Source: Frigidibacter sp.
GTDB taxonomy: Bacteria; Pseudomonadota; Alphaproteobacteria; Rhodobacterales; Rhodobacteraceae
Assembly: GCF_030695035.1 (NCBI RefSeq)
Contig: NZ_JAUYTT010000012.1
Coordinates: 1-64,000, forward strand
DNA: 64,000 nucleotides
Reading direction: 5' to 3'
Shown: positions 1 through 7,863 of the stretch, piece after piece
Numbering within the stretch: position 1 is the first letter of the stretch
Layout: each line of letters begins with the position of its first letter
The notes under the pieces: model-generated
What the model was told of the DNA's origin: nothing
Database searches by the model: none
Seen by the model: the letters and a program-made list of their open reading frames with translations, nothing else
Position numbers and translations under genes: made by a program

Positions 1-29
1 GGGACGGCGACATCGGAGAAGCCGCATGA
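1..29 (+). CDS. 3' tail of an upstream ORF (partial)
   Basis: In frame 3 the first bases read as an open codon run (D-G-D-I-G-E-A-A) ending in TGA at 27-29. The last bases form an ATGA overlap with the next gene, the usual sign of translational coupling. Only eight codons are inside the window, so the family cannot be recognised. Because the next gene is of the kind often seen beside serine recombinases, an upstream recombinase is possible, but that is inference only. Confidence 0.35.
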
Positions 30-415
30 CACACGGCGCGCCGATACCCGAGACCGTGACGCTCCACGTCCCGTTCCGCGTCGTGAAGCGCGGCGGCCGA
101 AAGGAAATGCACCTGCCCGATGGCGTTCGGCCAGACCGCAAGGCGGACAAGACACTGGTCAAGGCGCTGGCCCGCGCGTTCCGTTGGAAGCGCATGCTGG
201 AGTCGGGAGAGTTCGCCACCATCGGCGAACTGGCCGAGCGTGAGGGGATCGCGACGTCCTATATGACGCGCATCCTGCGCCTGACGCAGCTTGAGCCTGG
301 TATCATTGAGGCGGTTCTCGACGGACGGCAGAACGATGCCGTTACGCTTGCGCGACTTATGGATCCGTTCCCGATGAGCTGGATCGAGCAGAAGAACATC
401 TTCTCCGGCACCTGA
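26..415 (+). CDS. ParB/HTH-like hypothetical protein of an integrated element
   Basis: A 129-residue basic protein. Residues about 72-105 (TIGELAEREGIATSYMTRIL) look like a ParB/KorB-type helix-turn-helix: an 'ELAE..GI' first helix and an 'SYMTRILRL' recognition helix. No nuclease or ParB CTPase region is present. The ATG at 26 has a GGAGAA ribosome-binding site at 15-20 and overlaps the stop of an upstream frame. Similar small proteins are commonly found just after site-specific recombinases in alphaproteobacterial islands (recalled knowledge, not checked), so a role in element maintenance or regulation is likely. Exact function is unknown. Confidence 0.6.
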   Translation: MTHGAPIPETVTLHVPFRVVKRGGRKEMHLPDGVRPDRKADKTLVKALARAFRWKRMLESGEFATIGELAEREGIATSYMTRILRLTQLEPGIIEAVLDGRQNDAVTLARLMDPFPMSWIEQKNIFSGT

Positions 416-458
416 TCACCTCGCTGCACAATCTCACGCCACTGCTGCTATTGCTTCA

Positions 459-476
459 TTGGGCCAAATTGGCCAA
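459..476. promoter_or_regulatory. Paired TTGGCCAA palindromes, candidate operator
   Basis: Two nearly identical palindromic boxes, TTGGGCCAA (459-467) and TTGGCCAA (469-476), lie side by side about 30 bp upstream of the Phd-type antitoxin start. Phd/YefM antitoxins repress their own promoters through paired palindromes, so this is a reasonable operator for the antitoxin-hsd operon. The site is seen; the binding protein is inferred. Confidence 0.35.
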
Positions 477-505
477 AAGTGGTGAAGGCATGGGCGGGGA
501 GTCGA

Positions 506-703
506 ATGCAGACCCTGAGCGCGAAAGACGCGAAGTACGGCTTCGGTCGGTTGATCGATCTCGCCCGAGCCGAGCCGGTGGCGGTGGCCAAGCACGGGCG
601 GACTGTCGTCGTCGTGTTGGCCGTCGAGGAATATGAACGGCTGAAGGCGGTCGAGGCCGGCGCAGCCCCCAAAGCCCCCGGTGGCGCTCAGAGTGAAGAA
701 TGA
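506..703 (+). CDS. Phd/YefM-family antitoxin-like protein, no toxin partner
   Basis: A 65-residue protein with the Phd/YefM N-terminal fold: 'LSAKDAKYGFGRLIDLA' followed by 'VAVAKHGRTVVVVLAVEEYERL', the conserved stretch in which a strand pair precedes the 'EEYERL' helix. The ATG at 506 is chosen over the longer frame opening at 479 because GGGGAG at 496-501 sits 4 nt before it. The stop overlaps the hsdM start (ATGA, 700-703). No RelE/Doc/VapC-like ORF flanks it: the next five genes are restriction-modification and a DUF4268 protein. In the family these proteins bind DNA through the N-terminal domain and neutralise toxins through the C-terminus. Here it may act mainly as the transcriptional regulator of the hsd operon (inference). 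Confidence 0.75.
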   Translation: MQTLSAKDAKYGFGRLIDLARAEPVAVAKHGRTVVVVLAVEEYERLKAVEAGAAPKAPGGAQSEE

Positions 704-2211
704 ACGATTCGTTGAACAGTGGTCTGCAATTGAAATCTGCGATGTGGGACGCCGCGAATACTCTTCGCGGCTCAGCTGTCGATCGCACCGACTGGAAGGG
801 CTACATTCTGCCCTTGCTGTTTTTCAAGCGCATCTCCGACGTCTGGGACGAAGAAACGGCTGAGGCTCGCGAGATTTACGGCGAGGCCGATCCCTCGTTG
901 TTTCCGGAGGTGCACCGTTTTGTGCTGCCTGAAGGCTGTCACTGGAACGACATCAGGGAAGTTCCGGCCAACGTCGGCACCGCTCTGCAAAAGGCCATGC
1001 AGGAGATCGAGCGGGCCAATCCGGACACTCTGTTCCGCGTCTTCGGCTCGGCGGATTGGGGCAACAAGGAGAAGTTCTCGGACGAGTTGCTGAAGGATCT
1101 GATCGAGGGGTTCTCTGAGATCGGGCTCGGCAACACCACCGTCAGCACCGACGTGCTGGGCGACGCCTACGAATATCTGGTGGGCAAGTTTGCCGACGTC
1201 ACCCGCCGCAACAAGGCGGGCGAGTTCTACACGCCACGCAGCGTCGTGCGCATGATGGTCGAAATCCTCGACCCTCAGGAGAGCGAAAGCATCTACGACC
1301 CCGCCTGCGGCACGGGCGGTATGCTGCTCGGGGCTATCGAGCATGTAATGCGCAAGGGCGGCGATCCGCGCACCTTCTACGGCAAGATCTACGGCCAGGA
1401 GAAGAACCTGACCACGGCCGCGATCGCCCGGATGAACCTTGTCCTGCACGGGATCGAGGACTTCCAGGTGGCCCGTGAGGACACGTTGCGGAACCCGGCC
1501 TTCACGGATTCCAGCACCGGCGGCCTTGCCACCTTCGACTGCGTCATCGCGAACCCGCCGTTCTCGCTCAAGGAATGGGGGCGTGACCTGTGGGAGACCG
1601 ACCCCTGGGGCCGCGCACAGTACGGCATCCCGCCGGAAAGCTATGGCGACTACGCCTTTGTCCAGCACATGATCGCATCCATGGCACCGACCGGAAACAG
1701 CCGCATGGCCGTCGTGCTGCCGCAGGGCGCGCTGTTTCGGAAGTCTGCCGAAGGCTCGATCCGGCAGGCCCTGCTGGAAAAGGACATGGTCGAGGCGGTG
1801 ATCGGCCTTGCGCCGAACCTGTTCTACGGCACGCAGCTGGCCGGATGTGTCGTCATCCTGCGCCGTAAGAAGCCCGAGGCCCGAAAGAACAAGGTCCTTA
1901 TCATCGACGCCTCGAGCCTGTTCCGCAAAGGCCGGGCGCAGAACTTCCTCGATCAGGAGCACAGCGACCAGATCGTCGCCTGGTACCGCGCATTCGAGGA
2001 TGTCGAGGATCGTGCCAAGGTGGCGACGCTGGACGAGATCAAGAAGGAAGGCTGGACGCTGAACATCTCGCGTTACGTCCTGCCGCCCATCGGCCAGGAC
2101 ATCCCGCCGCTCCCCGAAGCCGTCGAGGCGTTCAAGACAGCGCTGGCCGACGCTCGGGCGGCCGAGGACCACCTGCGCAAGGTGCTGGTCGAAGGAGGGT
2201 GGTTGCAATGA
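700..2211 (+). CDS. hsdM: Type I restriction-modification methyltransferase subunit HsdM (copy 1)
   Basis: A 503-residue N6-adenine methyltransferase subunit of a type I R-M system. The N-terminal HsdM helical domain is followed by the catalytic domain with SAM-binding motif I DPACGTGGM (D200) and catalytic motif IV NPPF (N285-F288). FYTPR just before motif I is the usual HsdM signature. Its length matches the family. It overlaps the antitoxin gene by 4 bp upstream and the second hsdM by 4 bp downstream (ATGA at 2208-2211), so all are probably translated as one operon. Both catalytic motifs look intact. The oddity is that a second complete HsdM follows. Confidence 0.95.
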   Translation: MNDSLNSGLQLKSAMWDAANTLRGSAVDRTDWKGYILPLLFFKRISDVWDEETAEAREIYGEADPSLFPEVHRFVLPEGCHWNDIREVPANVGTALQKAMQEIERANPDTLFRVFGSADWGNKEKFSDELLKDLIEGFSEIGLGNTTVSTDVLGDAYEYLVGKFADVTRRNKAGEFYTPRSVVRMMVEILDPQESESIYDPACGTGGMLLGAIEHVMRKGGDPRTFYGKIYGQEKNLTTAAIARMNLVLHGIEDFQVAREDTLRNPAFTDSSTGGLATFDCVIANPPFSLKEWGRDLWETDPWGRAQYGIPPESYGDYAFVQHMIASMAPTGNSRMAVVLPQGALFRKSAEGSIRQALLEKDMVEAVIGLAPNLFYGTQLAGCVVILRRKKPEARKNKVLIIDASSLFRKGRAQNFLDQEHSDQIVAWYRAFEDVEDRAKVATLDEIKKEGWTLNISRYVLPPIGQDIPPLPEAVEAFKTALADARAAEDHLRKVLVEGGWLQ

Positions 2212-3707
2212 GCGGGCTGACCCAGCGCGAACTCGAAAGCTATCTCTGGGGCGCCGCAACCCTGCTGCGCGGGCTCATCGATGCCAGCGATTACAAGCAG
2301 TACATCTTCCCGCTGTTGTTCTTCAAACGCCTGTCCGACGTCTGGGACGGTGATTACCAGCAGGCACTCGATGAAACCGACGACGAGGGCTATGCCACCG
2401 ACACCGCCAACGACCGGTTCGTGATCCCCGAAGGCGCGCACTGGAACGACGTACGCGCAGCACCGCGCGATGTCGGCCGGGCGCTGCTGTCGGCCTTCCT
2501 CGCCATCGAGACTGCGAACCCGGAGCGCCTTCAGGGCGTCTTCGGCAACGCCAACTGGACCGACAAGGCACAGACGCCCGACAGCACGCTGAAGAACCTG
2601 ATCGAGCATTTCTCCAAGCACGACCTGACCCTCGCCGCCGTGCCCGAGGACGAGCTTGGCAACGGCTACGAATACCTGATCAAGAAATTCGCCGATGACA
2701 GCGGCCATACCGCGCAGGAGTTCTACACCAACCGCACCCTCGTCCATCTGATGGCGCAGATGCTGGAACCCCGGCCGGGCGAGAGCATCTATGACCCGAC
2801 CTGCGGCACCGGCGGCATGCTGATCTCGTGCCTGGCCGAGGTGAAGCGGCGCGGGGGCGACATCCGCACCACCGGCCTTTACGGGCAGGAGCTGATCACC
2901 ATCACCGCCGCCATCGCGCGGATGAACCTGGTCATCCATGGCGTGGACGATTTCCACATCGCAAGCGGCAACACGCTGGCCACGCCCGCCTTCGTGCAGG
3001 GCGACCGGCTGCGGACCTTTGACGTGGTCCTGGCCAACCCGCCCTATTCCATCAAGAAATGGAACCGCGGCGCGTGGGAGCAGGATGCCTGGGGGCGCAA
3101 CTTCCTTGGGACCCCGCCGCAGGGGCGGGCGGATTACGCCTTCTTCCAGCACATCCTGTCGTCGATGGACCCGAAGACCGGCCGCTGCGCGATCCTGTTC
3201 CCGCATGGCGTGCTGTTCCGCAACGAAGAGGCCGAGATGCGGCGCAGGCTGGTCGAATCCGACCGGGTCGAATGCGTGCTGGGGCTGGGGCCGGGCCTGT
3301 TCTACAACTCGCCGATGGAGGCCTGCGTGGTGATCTGCCGGTCGCAGAAGCCCGAGGCGCGCAAGGGGCGCATTCTGTTCATCGACGCGGTGGCCGAGAT
3401 TGCGCGCGAACGGGCGCAAAGCTTCCTTCGCCCCGAACATCAGGCGCGCATCCTGTCGGCCTATCACGCCTTTGCGGATGATCCCGGCTTTGCTGCGGTG
3501 GCTCATGTGGCCGATGTGCTGGCGGCCGACGGCAACCTGTCGATTGCCCGCTATGTGAAGCGGCCAAAGGCGGCGGTCGCGGGTGGTGCCACGCTGGCGG
3601 CGACCTGGGCGGCGTTTGATGGGGACGGGCGTGACTTCTGGACGGGCATGGATGCGCTGGTGGACATGCTCGATGGCCTGACGCCTGCGGAGGATGCCGA
3701 TGCTTGA
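2208..3707 (+). CDS. hsdM: Type I restriction-modification methyltransferase subunit HsdM (copy 2)
   Basis: A second, diverged HsdM of 499 residues that aligns along its length with the preceding one (shared 'LPLLFFKR.SDVWD', 'HWNDVR', 'RMNLV.HG', 'NPP[FY]S.K.W'). Motif I is DPTCGTGGM (D196) and motif IV is NPPY (N277). The conserved FYTPR reads FYTNR here. The ATG at 2208 is preferred over the GTG at 2199 because AAGGAGG at 2192-2198 is 9 nt upstream. It overlaps hsdM copy 1 by 4 bp and hsdS by 8 bp. Two intact HsdM genes before one HsdS is unusual. They may form a mixed M1M2S methylase, or one may have a separate role (inference). Confidence 0.94.
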   Translation: MSGLTQRELESYLWGAATLLRGLIDASDYKQYIFPLLFFKRLSDVWDGDYQQALDETDDEGYATDTANDRFVIPEGAHWNDVRAAPRDVGRALLSAFLAIETANPERLQGVFGNANWTDKAQTPDSTLKNLIEHFSKHDLTLAAVPEDELGNGYEYLIKKFADDSGHTAQEFYTNRTLVHLMAQMLEPRPGESIYDPTCGTGGMLISCLAEVKRRGGDIRTTGLYGQELITITAAIARMNLVIHGVDDFHIASGNTLATPAFVQGDRLRTFDVVLANPPYSIKKWNRGAWEQDAWGRNFLGTPPQGRADYAFFQHILSSMDPKTGRCAILFPHGVLFRNEEAEMRRRLVESDRVECVLGLGPGLFYNSPMEACVVICRSQKPEARKGRILFIDAVAEIARERAQSFLRPEHQARILSAYHAFADDPGFAAVAHVADVLAADGNLSIARYVKRPKAAVAGGATLAATWAAFDGDGRDFWTGMDALVDMLDGLTPAEDADA

Positions 3708-4890
3708 GCGGCTGATTTCCAAGGCAGGGTGGACGCGCGTGGCCTTTGGCGACGTGGTGCGCCTGTCAAAAGCGCGGGTGGCTGATCCCGAGGCGGCCGG
3801 CATCGAACGCGTCGTGGGGCTGGAGCATATCGAGCCCGGCGACCTGCGCATCCGGCGCTGGGGCGACGTGGCCGATGGCACGACCTTCACCACACTGTTC
3901 AAGCCGGGGCAGGTTCTGTTCGGCAAGCGCCGGGCCTATCAGCGCAAGGTGGCGGTGGCGGATTTCGAAGGGGTCTGTTCCGGCGACATTTATGTGCTGG
4001 AACCGGCCAACGACCGGTTGATGCCCGAACTGCTGCCGTTCCTGTGCCAGACCGATGCCTTCTTCGATCATGCCGTCGGCACCTCGGCCGGGTCGCTGTC
4101 GCCGCGCACCAACTGGACCAGTCTGGCCACCTTCGAGTTCCTGCTGCCGCCGATCCAGGAGCAGGCGCGGTTGGTGGAGGCGCTGAGCGCTTCTGCAACC
4201 AACCTTGACCGCCTTTATGTGCTGCATGGACAAGCCGCAGTTCTTCTCGATGCGCTTATCCTTGAGACAATTGAGATTCGTGGCTTCTCGATGAATCAGG
4301 GGTACAAAGGGCGCTTTCAGGTAGAGAAAGGGGAACGAATTTACCACGCGCGAAGCGGAAATGGAGAACCCATTCCTGATGATGCTGGTGACACGCTCTT
4401 TTTCAAAGTCGCTGACTTCAACCGGAACAGCGACCATAGAAAGCTCGCGCATGCTGAGGTGAAGTTCTCGATCAAATCAAATCCGGGCATTCGAGTGTTT
4501 CAGCCCGGAACGGTCGTTTTCCCCAAACGCGGGGCATCAATTTTTCTGAACAAGATCGGAATACTAACTCACCCGGCGGCTTTGGATCCGAACTTGATGG
4601 CGCTTGAGCCTCGAGCCGAGAAGGTGTCCGCTGAATATCTGATGTGGTTCTACAAAGGGATTGGGCTCTGGCGCTTTGCTGACACAACTTCTGTTCCGCA
4701 GCTAAATCACAAGCACCTAAACCCTGTCCCTGTGCCAGTCCCATCCGTCGAACAACAAGATGAAATCTGCGCTCGGATTTCACTTCTGGCCGATGCCTTA
4801 GCAAATGCTGCAAATAGGCTTCGGAATGCGCAGGATGCCCATACCAGGATTCGTGAAGGTGTCTTTTCTGAAACTGGGGTGAGTGCATGA
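3700..4890 (+). CDS. hsdS: Type I restriction-modification specificity subunit HsdS
   Basis: A 396-residue DNA-recognition subunit with two target recognition domains (about residues 5-165 and 190-375), each ending in a conserved spacer helix ('PPIQEQARLVEALSA' and 'PSVEQQDEICARISL'). The ATG at 3700 is preferred over 3694 because GGAGG at 3689-3693 has 6-nt spacing only to 3700. It overlaps hsdM copy 2 by 8 bp and hsdR by 4 bp. Base composition changes inside the gene: sampled 60-base lines are about 68% GC in the first half (3841-3900) and 48-50% in the second (4261-4380, 4441-4500). This suggests that the second recognition domain came from a different source. Confidence 0.93.
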   Translation: MLERLISKAGWTRVAFGDVVRLSKARVADPEAAGIERVVGLEHIEPGDLRIRRWGDVADGTTFTTLFKPGQVLFGKRRAYQRKVAVADFEGVCSGDIYVLEPANDRLMPELLPFLCQTDAFFDHAVGTSAGSLSPRTNWTSLATFEFLLPPIQEQARLVEALSASATNLDRLYVLHGQAAVLLDALILETIEIRGFSMNQGYKGRFQVEKGERIYHARSGNGEPIPDDAGDTLFFKVADFNRNSDHRKLAHAEVKFSIKSNPGIRVFQPGTVVFPKRGASIFLNKIGILTHPAALDPNLMALEPRAEKVSAEYLMWFYKGIGLWRFADTTSVPQLNHKHLNPVPVPVPSVEQQDEICARISLLADALANAANRLRNAQDAHTRIREGVFSETGVSA

Positions 4891-7850
4891 CCTTCAACGA
4901 GTCCAACACCGTCGAAGCCCATCTGCGCGATCTTCTCGCCGGCGCGGCTTCCGCCCGCCCGGCGCAACTCTCCATCGGCCTCGCCCGCACTAGCGGCCGG
5001 ATCGCGGGCCTCGGCTGGCATTACGTCACCCCCGCCGACCTTCCCCGCCAGTCGCAAGAGGTGCTGGTCGAACCCCATCTGCGCGACGCCCTGATCCGCC
5101 TGAACCCCGACATCGCCGCCAACCCCGGCCGGGCCGATGACGTGCTCTACCGCCTGCGCGCCATTGTCATGGGCGCGCGGTCGGACGGGCTGGTGAAGGC
5201 GAACGAAGAATTTGCCGCGTGGCTCTTGGGCGAACGCTCCATGCCCTTCGGCGCGAATGGCGAACACGTCACCATCCGCCTGATCGACTTTGACGAGATC
5301 GAAAAGAACAGCTTCGTCGTCACCCAGCAGTTCACCATCCGGGCGGGCAAGACCGAAAAGCGCGCCGATCTGGTGCTGCTGGTCAACGGCATCCCGCTGG
5401 TGCTGATCGAGGCCAAGACGCCGGTGCGGTCCAGCCAAAGCTGGCTCGACGCCGCGTTGCAGGTGCATGACGACTACGAGCGGAACGTCCCGGAACTGTT
5501 CGTGCCCAACGTCTTTTCGGTGGCGACCGAGGGCAAGGAGTTCCGCTATGGCTCGGTCCGGATGCCGGTCGACATGTGGGGCCCCTGGCGTGACGGCGAC
5601 GGGCCGCAGACGATGGGCGCGGTGGAAAAGGCCGCCGCGTCGATGCTGCGCCCGGCGATGGTGCTCGACATGCTCGACAGCTTCACCGCTTTCGCGACGC
5701 AGAAGGGCAAGCACCGCATCAAGATCATCGCCCGCTATCAGCAGGTGGACGGCGTCAACAAGATCGTCGCACGCGTGGTGGCGGGCCAGCCGCGCAAGGG
5801 GCTGATCTGGCATTTCCAGGGGTCGGGCAAATCGCTGCTGATGCTGTTCGCCGCGCGCAAGCTGCGGCTGCACCCGGCGCTGAAGAACCCCACGGTGCTG
5901 ATCGTGGTGGACCGGATCGATCTGGACAGCCAGATCTCGGGCACCTTCTATGCCGCCGACATGGCCAACATGGTGCGCACGGAAAGCCGCAAGGAACTCG
6001 CCGATCTGCTGGGCAAGGACGCGCGGAAGGTGGTGATCACCACGATCCACAAGTTCGCCGAGGTCGACGGCGTGCTGAACGACCGCGACAACATCATCGT
6101 GCTGGTGGACGAGGCGCACCGCACGCAGGAAGGCGATCTCGGCCGCAAAATGCGCGACGCGCTGCCGAACGCGTTTCTGTTCGGCCTGACCGGCACGCCC
6201 ATCAACCGCGCCGACAAGAACACCTTCTACGCCTTCGGTGCCGATACCGACGAAGGCGGCTACATGAGCCGCTATGGCCTGAACGACTCGATCCGCGATG
6301 GGGCGACGAAGGAGCTGCATTTCGAGCCGCGCCTGGTGGACCTGCACATCGACCAGAAGGCCATCGAGGAGGCCTATGCCGAACTGACGGAGGGCCTGAC
6401 CGACGAGGACCGCGATCGGTTGGGCAAGGCGGCGGCCAAGATGTCGATCCTGGTCAAGGCGCCCGAACGCATCCGCGCGATTTGCGGCGACATCGCCAAG
6501 CATTTCCAGGAGAAGGTCGCCCCGAACGGCTTTGGCGCACAGGTGGTGACCTTCGACCGTGAGAGCTGTCTGCTCTACAAGCAGGAACTCGACCGCCACC
6601 TGCCGCCCGAGGTTTCGGACGTGGTGATCTCGGTCAACAGCGGCGAGCCCGAATATGCGGCCTTCAAGCGCGACCGCGATGCCGAGGAGAAGCTGCTCGA
6701 CCGGTTCCGCGACCCGAAGGACCCGCTGAAGATCATCATCGTGACGTCAAAGCTGCTGACCGGCTTCGACGCGCCGATCCTGCAGACGATGTATCTGGAC
6801 AAGCCGCTGCGCGACCACACGCTGCTGCAGGCGATCTGTCGGACGAACCGCCCTTATGGGGAGCAGAAAACGCATGGCCTGATCGTCGACTACCTCGGCA
6901 TCTTCGACGACGTGGCGCAGGCGCTGAAGTTCGACGAGGAAGGCGTGCAAAAGGCGGTGTCGAACATCGCCGAGCTGATCAACGCCCTGCCGACCGCCCT
7001 GCAGAAGTGCCTGGCTTATTTCGCGGGCGTGGACCGCAGCCTGACCGGCTACGAGGGCCTGATCGCCGCGCAGGAATGTATCCCGAACAACGACCTGCGC
7101 GACGCCTTTGCGGCCGACTTCAGCGTGCTCGCGCGGATCTGGGAGGCCCTGTCGCCCGATCCGGTGCTGACGCAGTACGAGACCGATTATCGCTGGCTGG
7201 CGCAGGTCTACGAGTCGCTGAAGCCCTCCAGTGGCACAGGGCGCCTGCTTTGGCATCGGCTGGGCGCCAAGACGATCGAGCTGATCCACGAGAACGTCCA
7301 TGTCGACGCGGTCCGCGACGACCTCGATACACTGGTTCTGGATGCCGAACTGCTCGAAGCGGTCCTCGGCAACCCTGACCCGGAAAAGAAGGCCAAGGAA
7401 ATCTCGGTCAAGCTGGCGGGCCGCCTCCGGAAGCACGCCGGGAACCCGAAGTTCAAGGCACTGGGCGAGCGCCTGGAGGACCTGAAGAACCGGCATCAGC
7501 AGGGTCTCCTGCTGTCGATCGACTTCCTGAAGGAGCTTCTGGCGCTGGCGAAAGACGTGGTGAAGACCGAGCGCGAGACGCCAGAGGAAGAGGACATCGA
7601 CCGGGGCAAGGCGGCGTTGACCGAGCTGTTTGAGGAAGCACGGAACGGCGACACGCCTGTGATGGTCAAGCGGGTCGTGGACGATATCGACGAGATCGTG
7701 CGCGCGGTCAGGTTCGACGGCTGGCAAGCCACGCACGCGGGTGAACGCGAGGTCAAGAAGGCGCTTCGCCAGACGCTCTTTCGCTACAAGCTGCACCAGG
7801 ACGCAGAGCTGTTCGAGAAGGCCTACGGGTATATTCGTGAATATTATTGA
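4887..7850 (+). CDS. hsdR: Type I restriction endonuclease subunit HsdR
   Basis: A 987-residue motor/nuclease subunit. The N-terminal HSDR_N nuclease domain carries the PD-(D/E)xK residues D161, E175 and K177 (ADLVLL...IEAK). A superfamily 2 helicase follows, with Walker A FQGSGKS (K315), DEAH box at D408 (VDEAHRT), 'LTGTPI', and the late motif 'TGFDAP...QAICRTNR'. The C-terminal helical part contacts the methylase in characterised homologues. All key residues are present, so the system appears restriction-competent. The start overlaps the hsdS stop (ATGA, 4887-4890). DUF4268 begins 13 nt downstream. Confidence 0.96.
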   Translation: MTFNESNTVEAHLRDLLAGAASARPAQLSIGLARTSGRIAGLGWHYVTPADLPRQSQEVLVEPHLRDALIRLNPDIAANPGRADDVLYRLRAIVMGARSDGLVKANEEFAAWLLGERSMPFGANGEHVTIRLIDFDEIEKNSFVVTQQFTIRAGKTEKRADLVLLVNGIPLVLIEAKTPVRSSQSWLDAALQVHDDYERNVPELFVPNVFSVATEGKEFRYGSVRMPVDMWGPWRDGDGPQTMGAVEKAAASMLRPAMVLDMLDSFTAFATQKGKHRIKIIARYQQVDGVNKIVARVVAGQPRKGLIWHFQGSGKSLLMLFAARKLRLHPALKNPTVLIVVDRIDLDSQISGTFYAADMANMVRTESRKELADLLGKDARKVVITTIHKFAEVDGVLNDRDNIIVLVDEAHRTQEGDLGRKMRDALPNAFLFGLTGTPINRADKNTFYAFGADTDEGGYMSRYGLNDSIRDGATKELHFEPRLVDLHIDQKAIEEAYAELTEGLTDEDRDRLGKAAAKMSILVKAPERIRAICGDIAKHFQEKVAPNGFGAQVVTFDRESCLLYKQELDRHLPPEVSDVVISVNSGEPEYAAFKRDRDAEEKLLDRFRDPKDPLKIIIVTSKLLTGFDAPILQTMYLDKPLRDHTLLQAICRTNRPYGEQKTHGLIVDYLGIFDDVAQALKFDEEGVQKAVSNIAELINALPTALQKCLAYFAGVDRSLTGYEGLIAAQECIPNNDLRDAFAADFSVLARIWEALSPDPVLTQYETDYRWLAQVYESLKPSSGTGRLLWHRLGAKTIELIHENVHVDAVRDDLDTLVLDAELLEAVLGNPDPEKKAKEISVKLAGRLRKHAGNPKFKALGERLEDLKNRHQQGLLLSIDFLKELLALAKDVVKTERETPEEEDIDRGKAALTELFEEARNGDTPVMVKRVVDDIDEIVRAVRFDGWQATHAGEREVKKALRQTLFRYKLHQDAELFEKAYGYIREYY

Positions 7851-7863
7851 GGGCTTACAGGAG

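Noticed and set aside
772-2259. 495-residue minus-strand ORF over hsdM copy 1
   Set aside because: Antisense shadow; hsdM motifs are on the plus strand. The same applies to 2073-3926 and 4707-6599.
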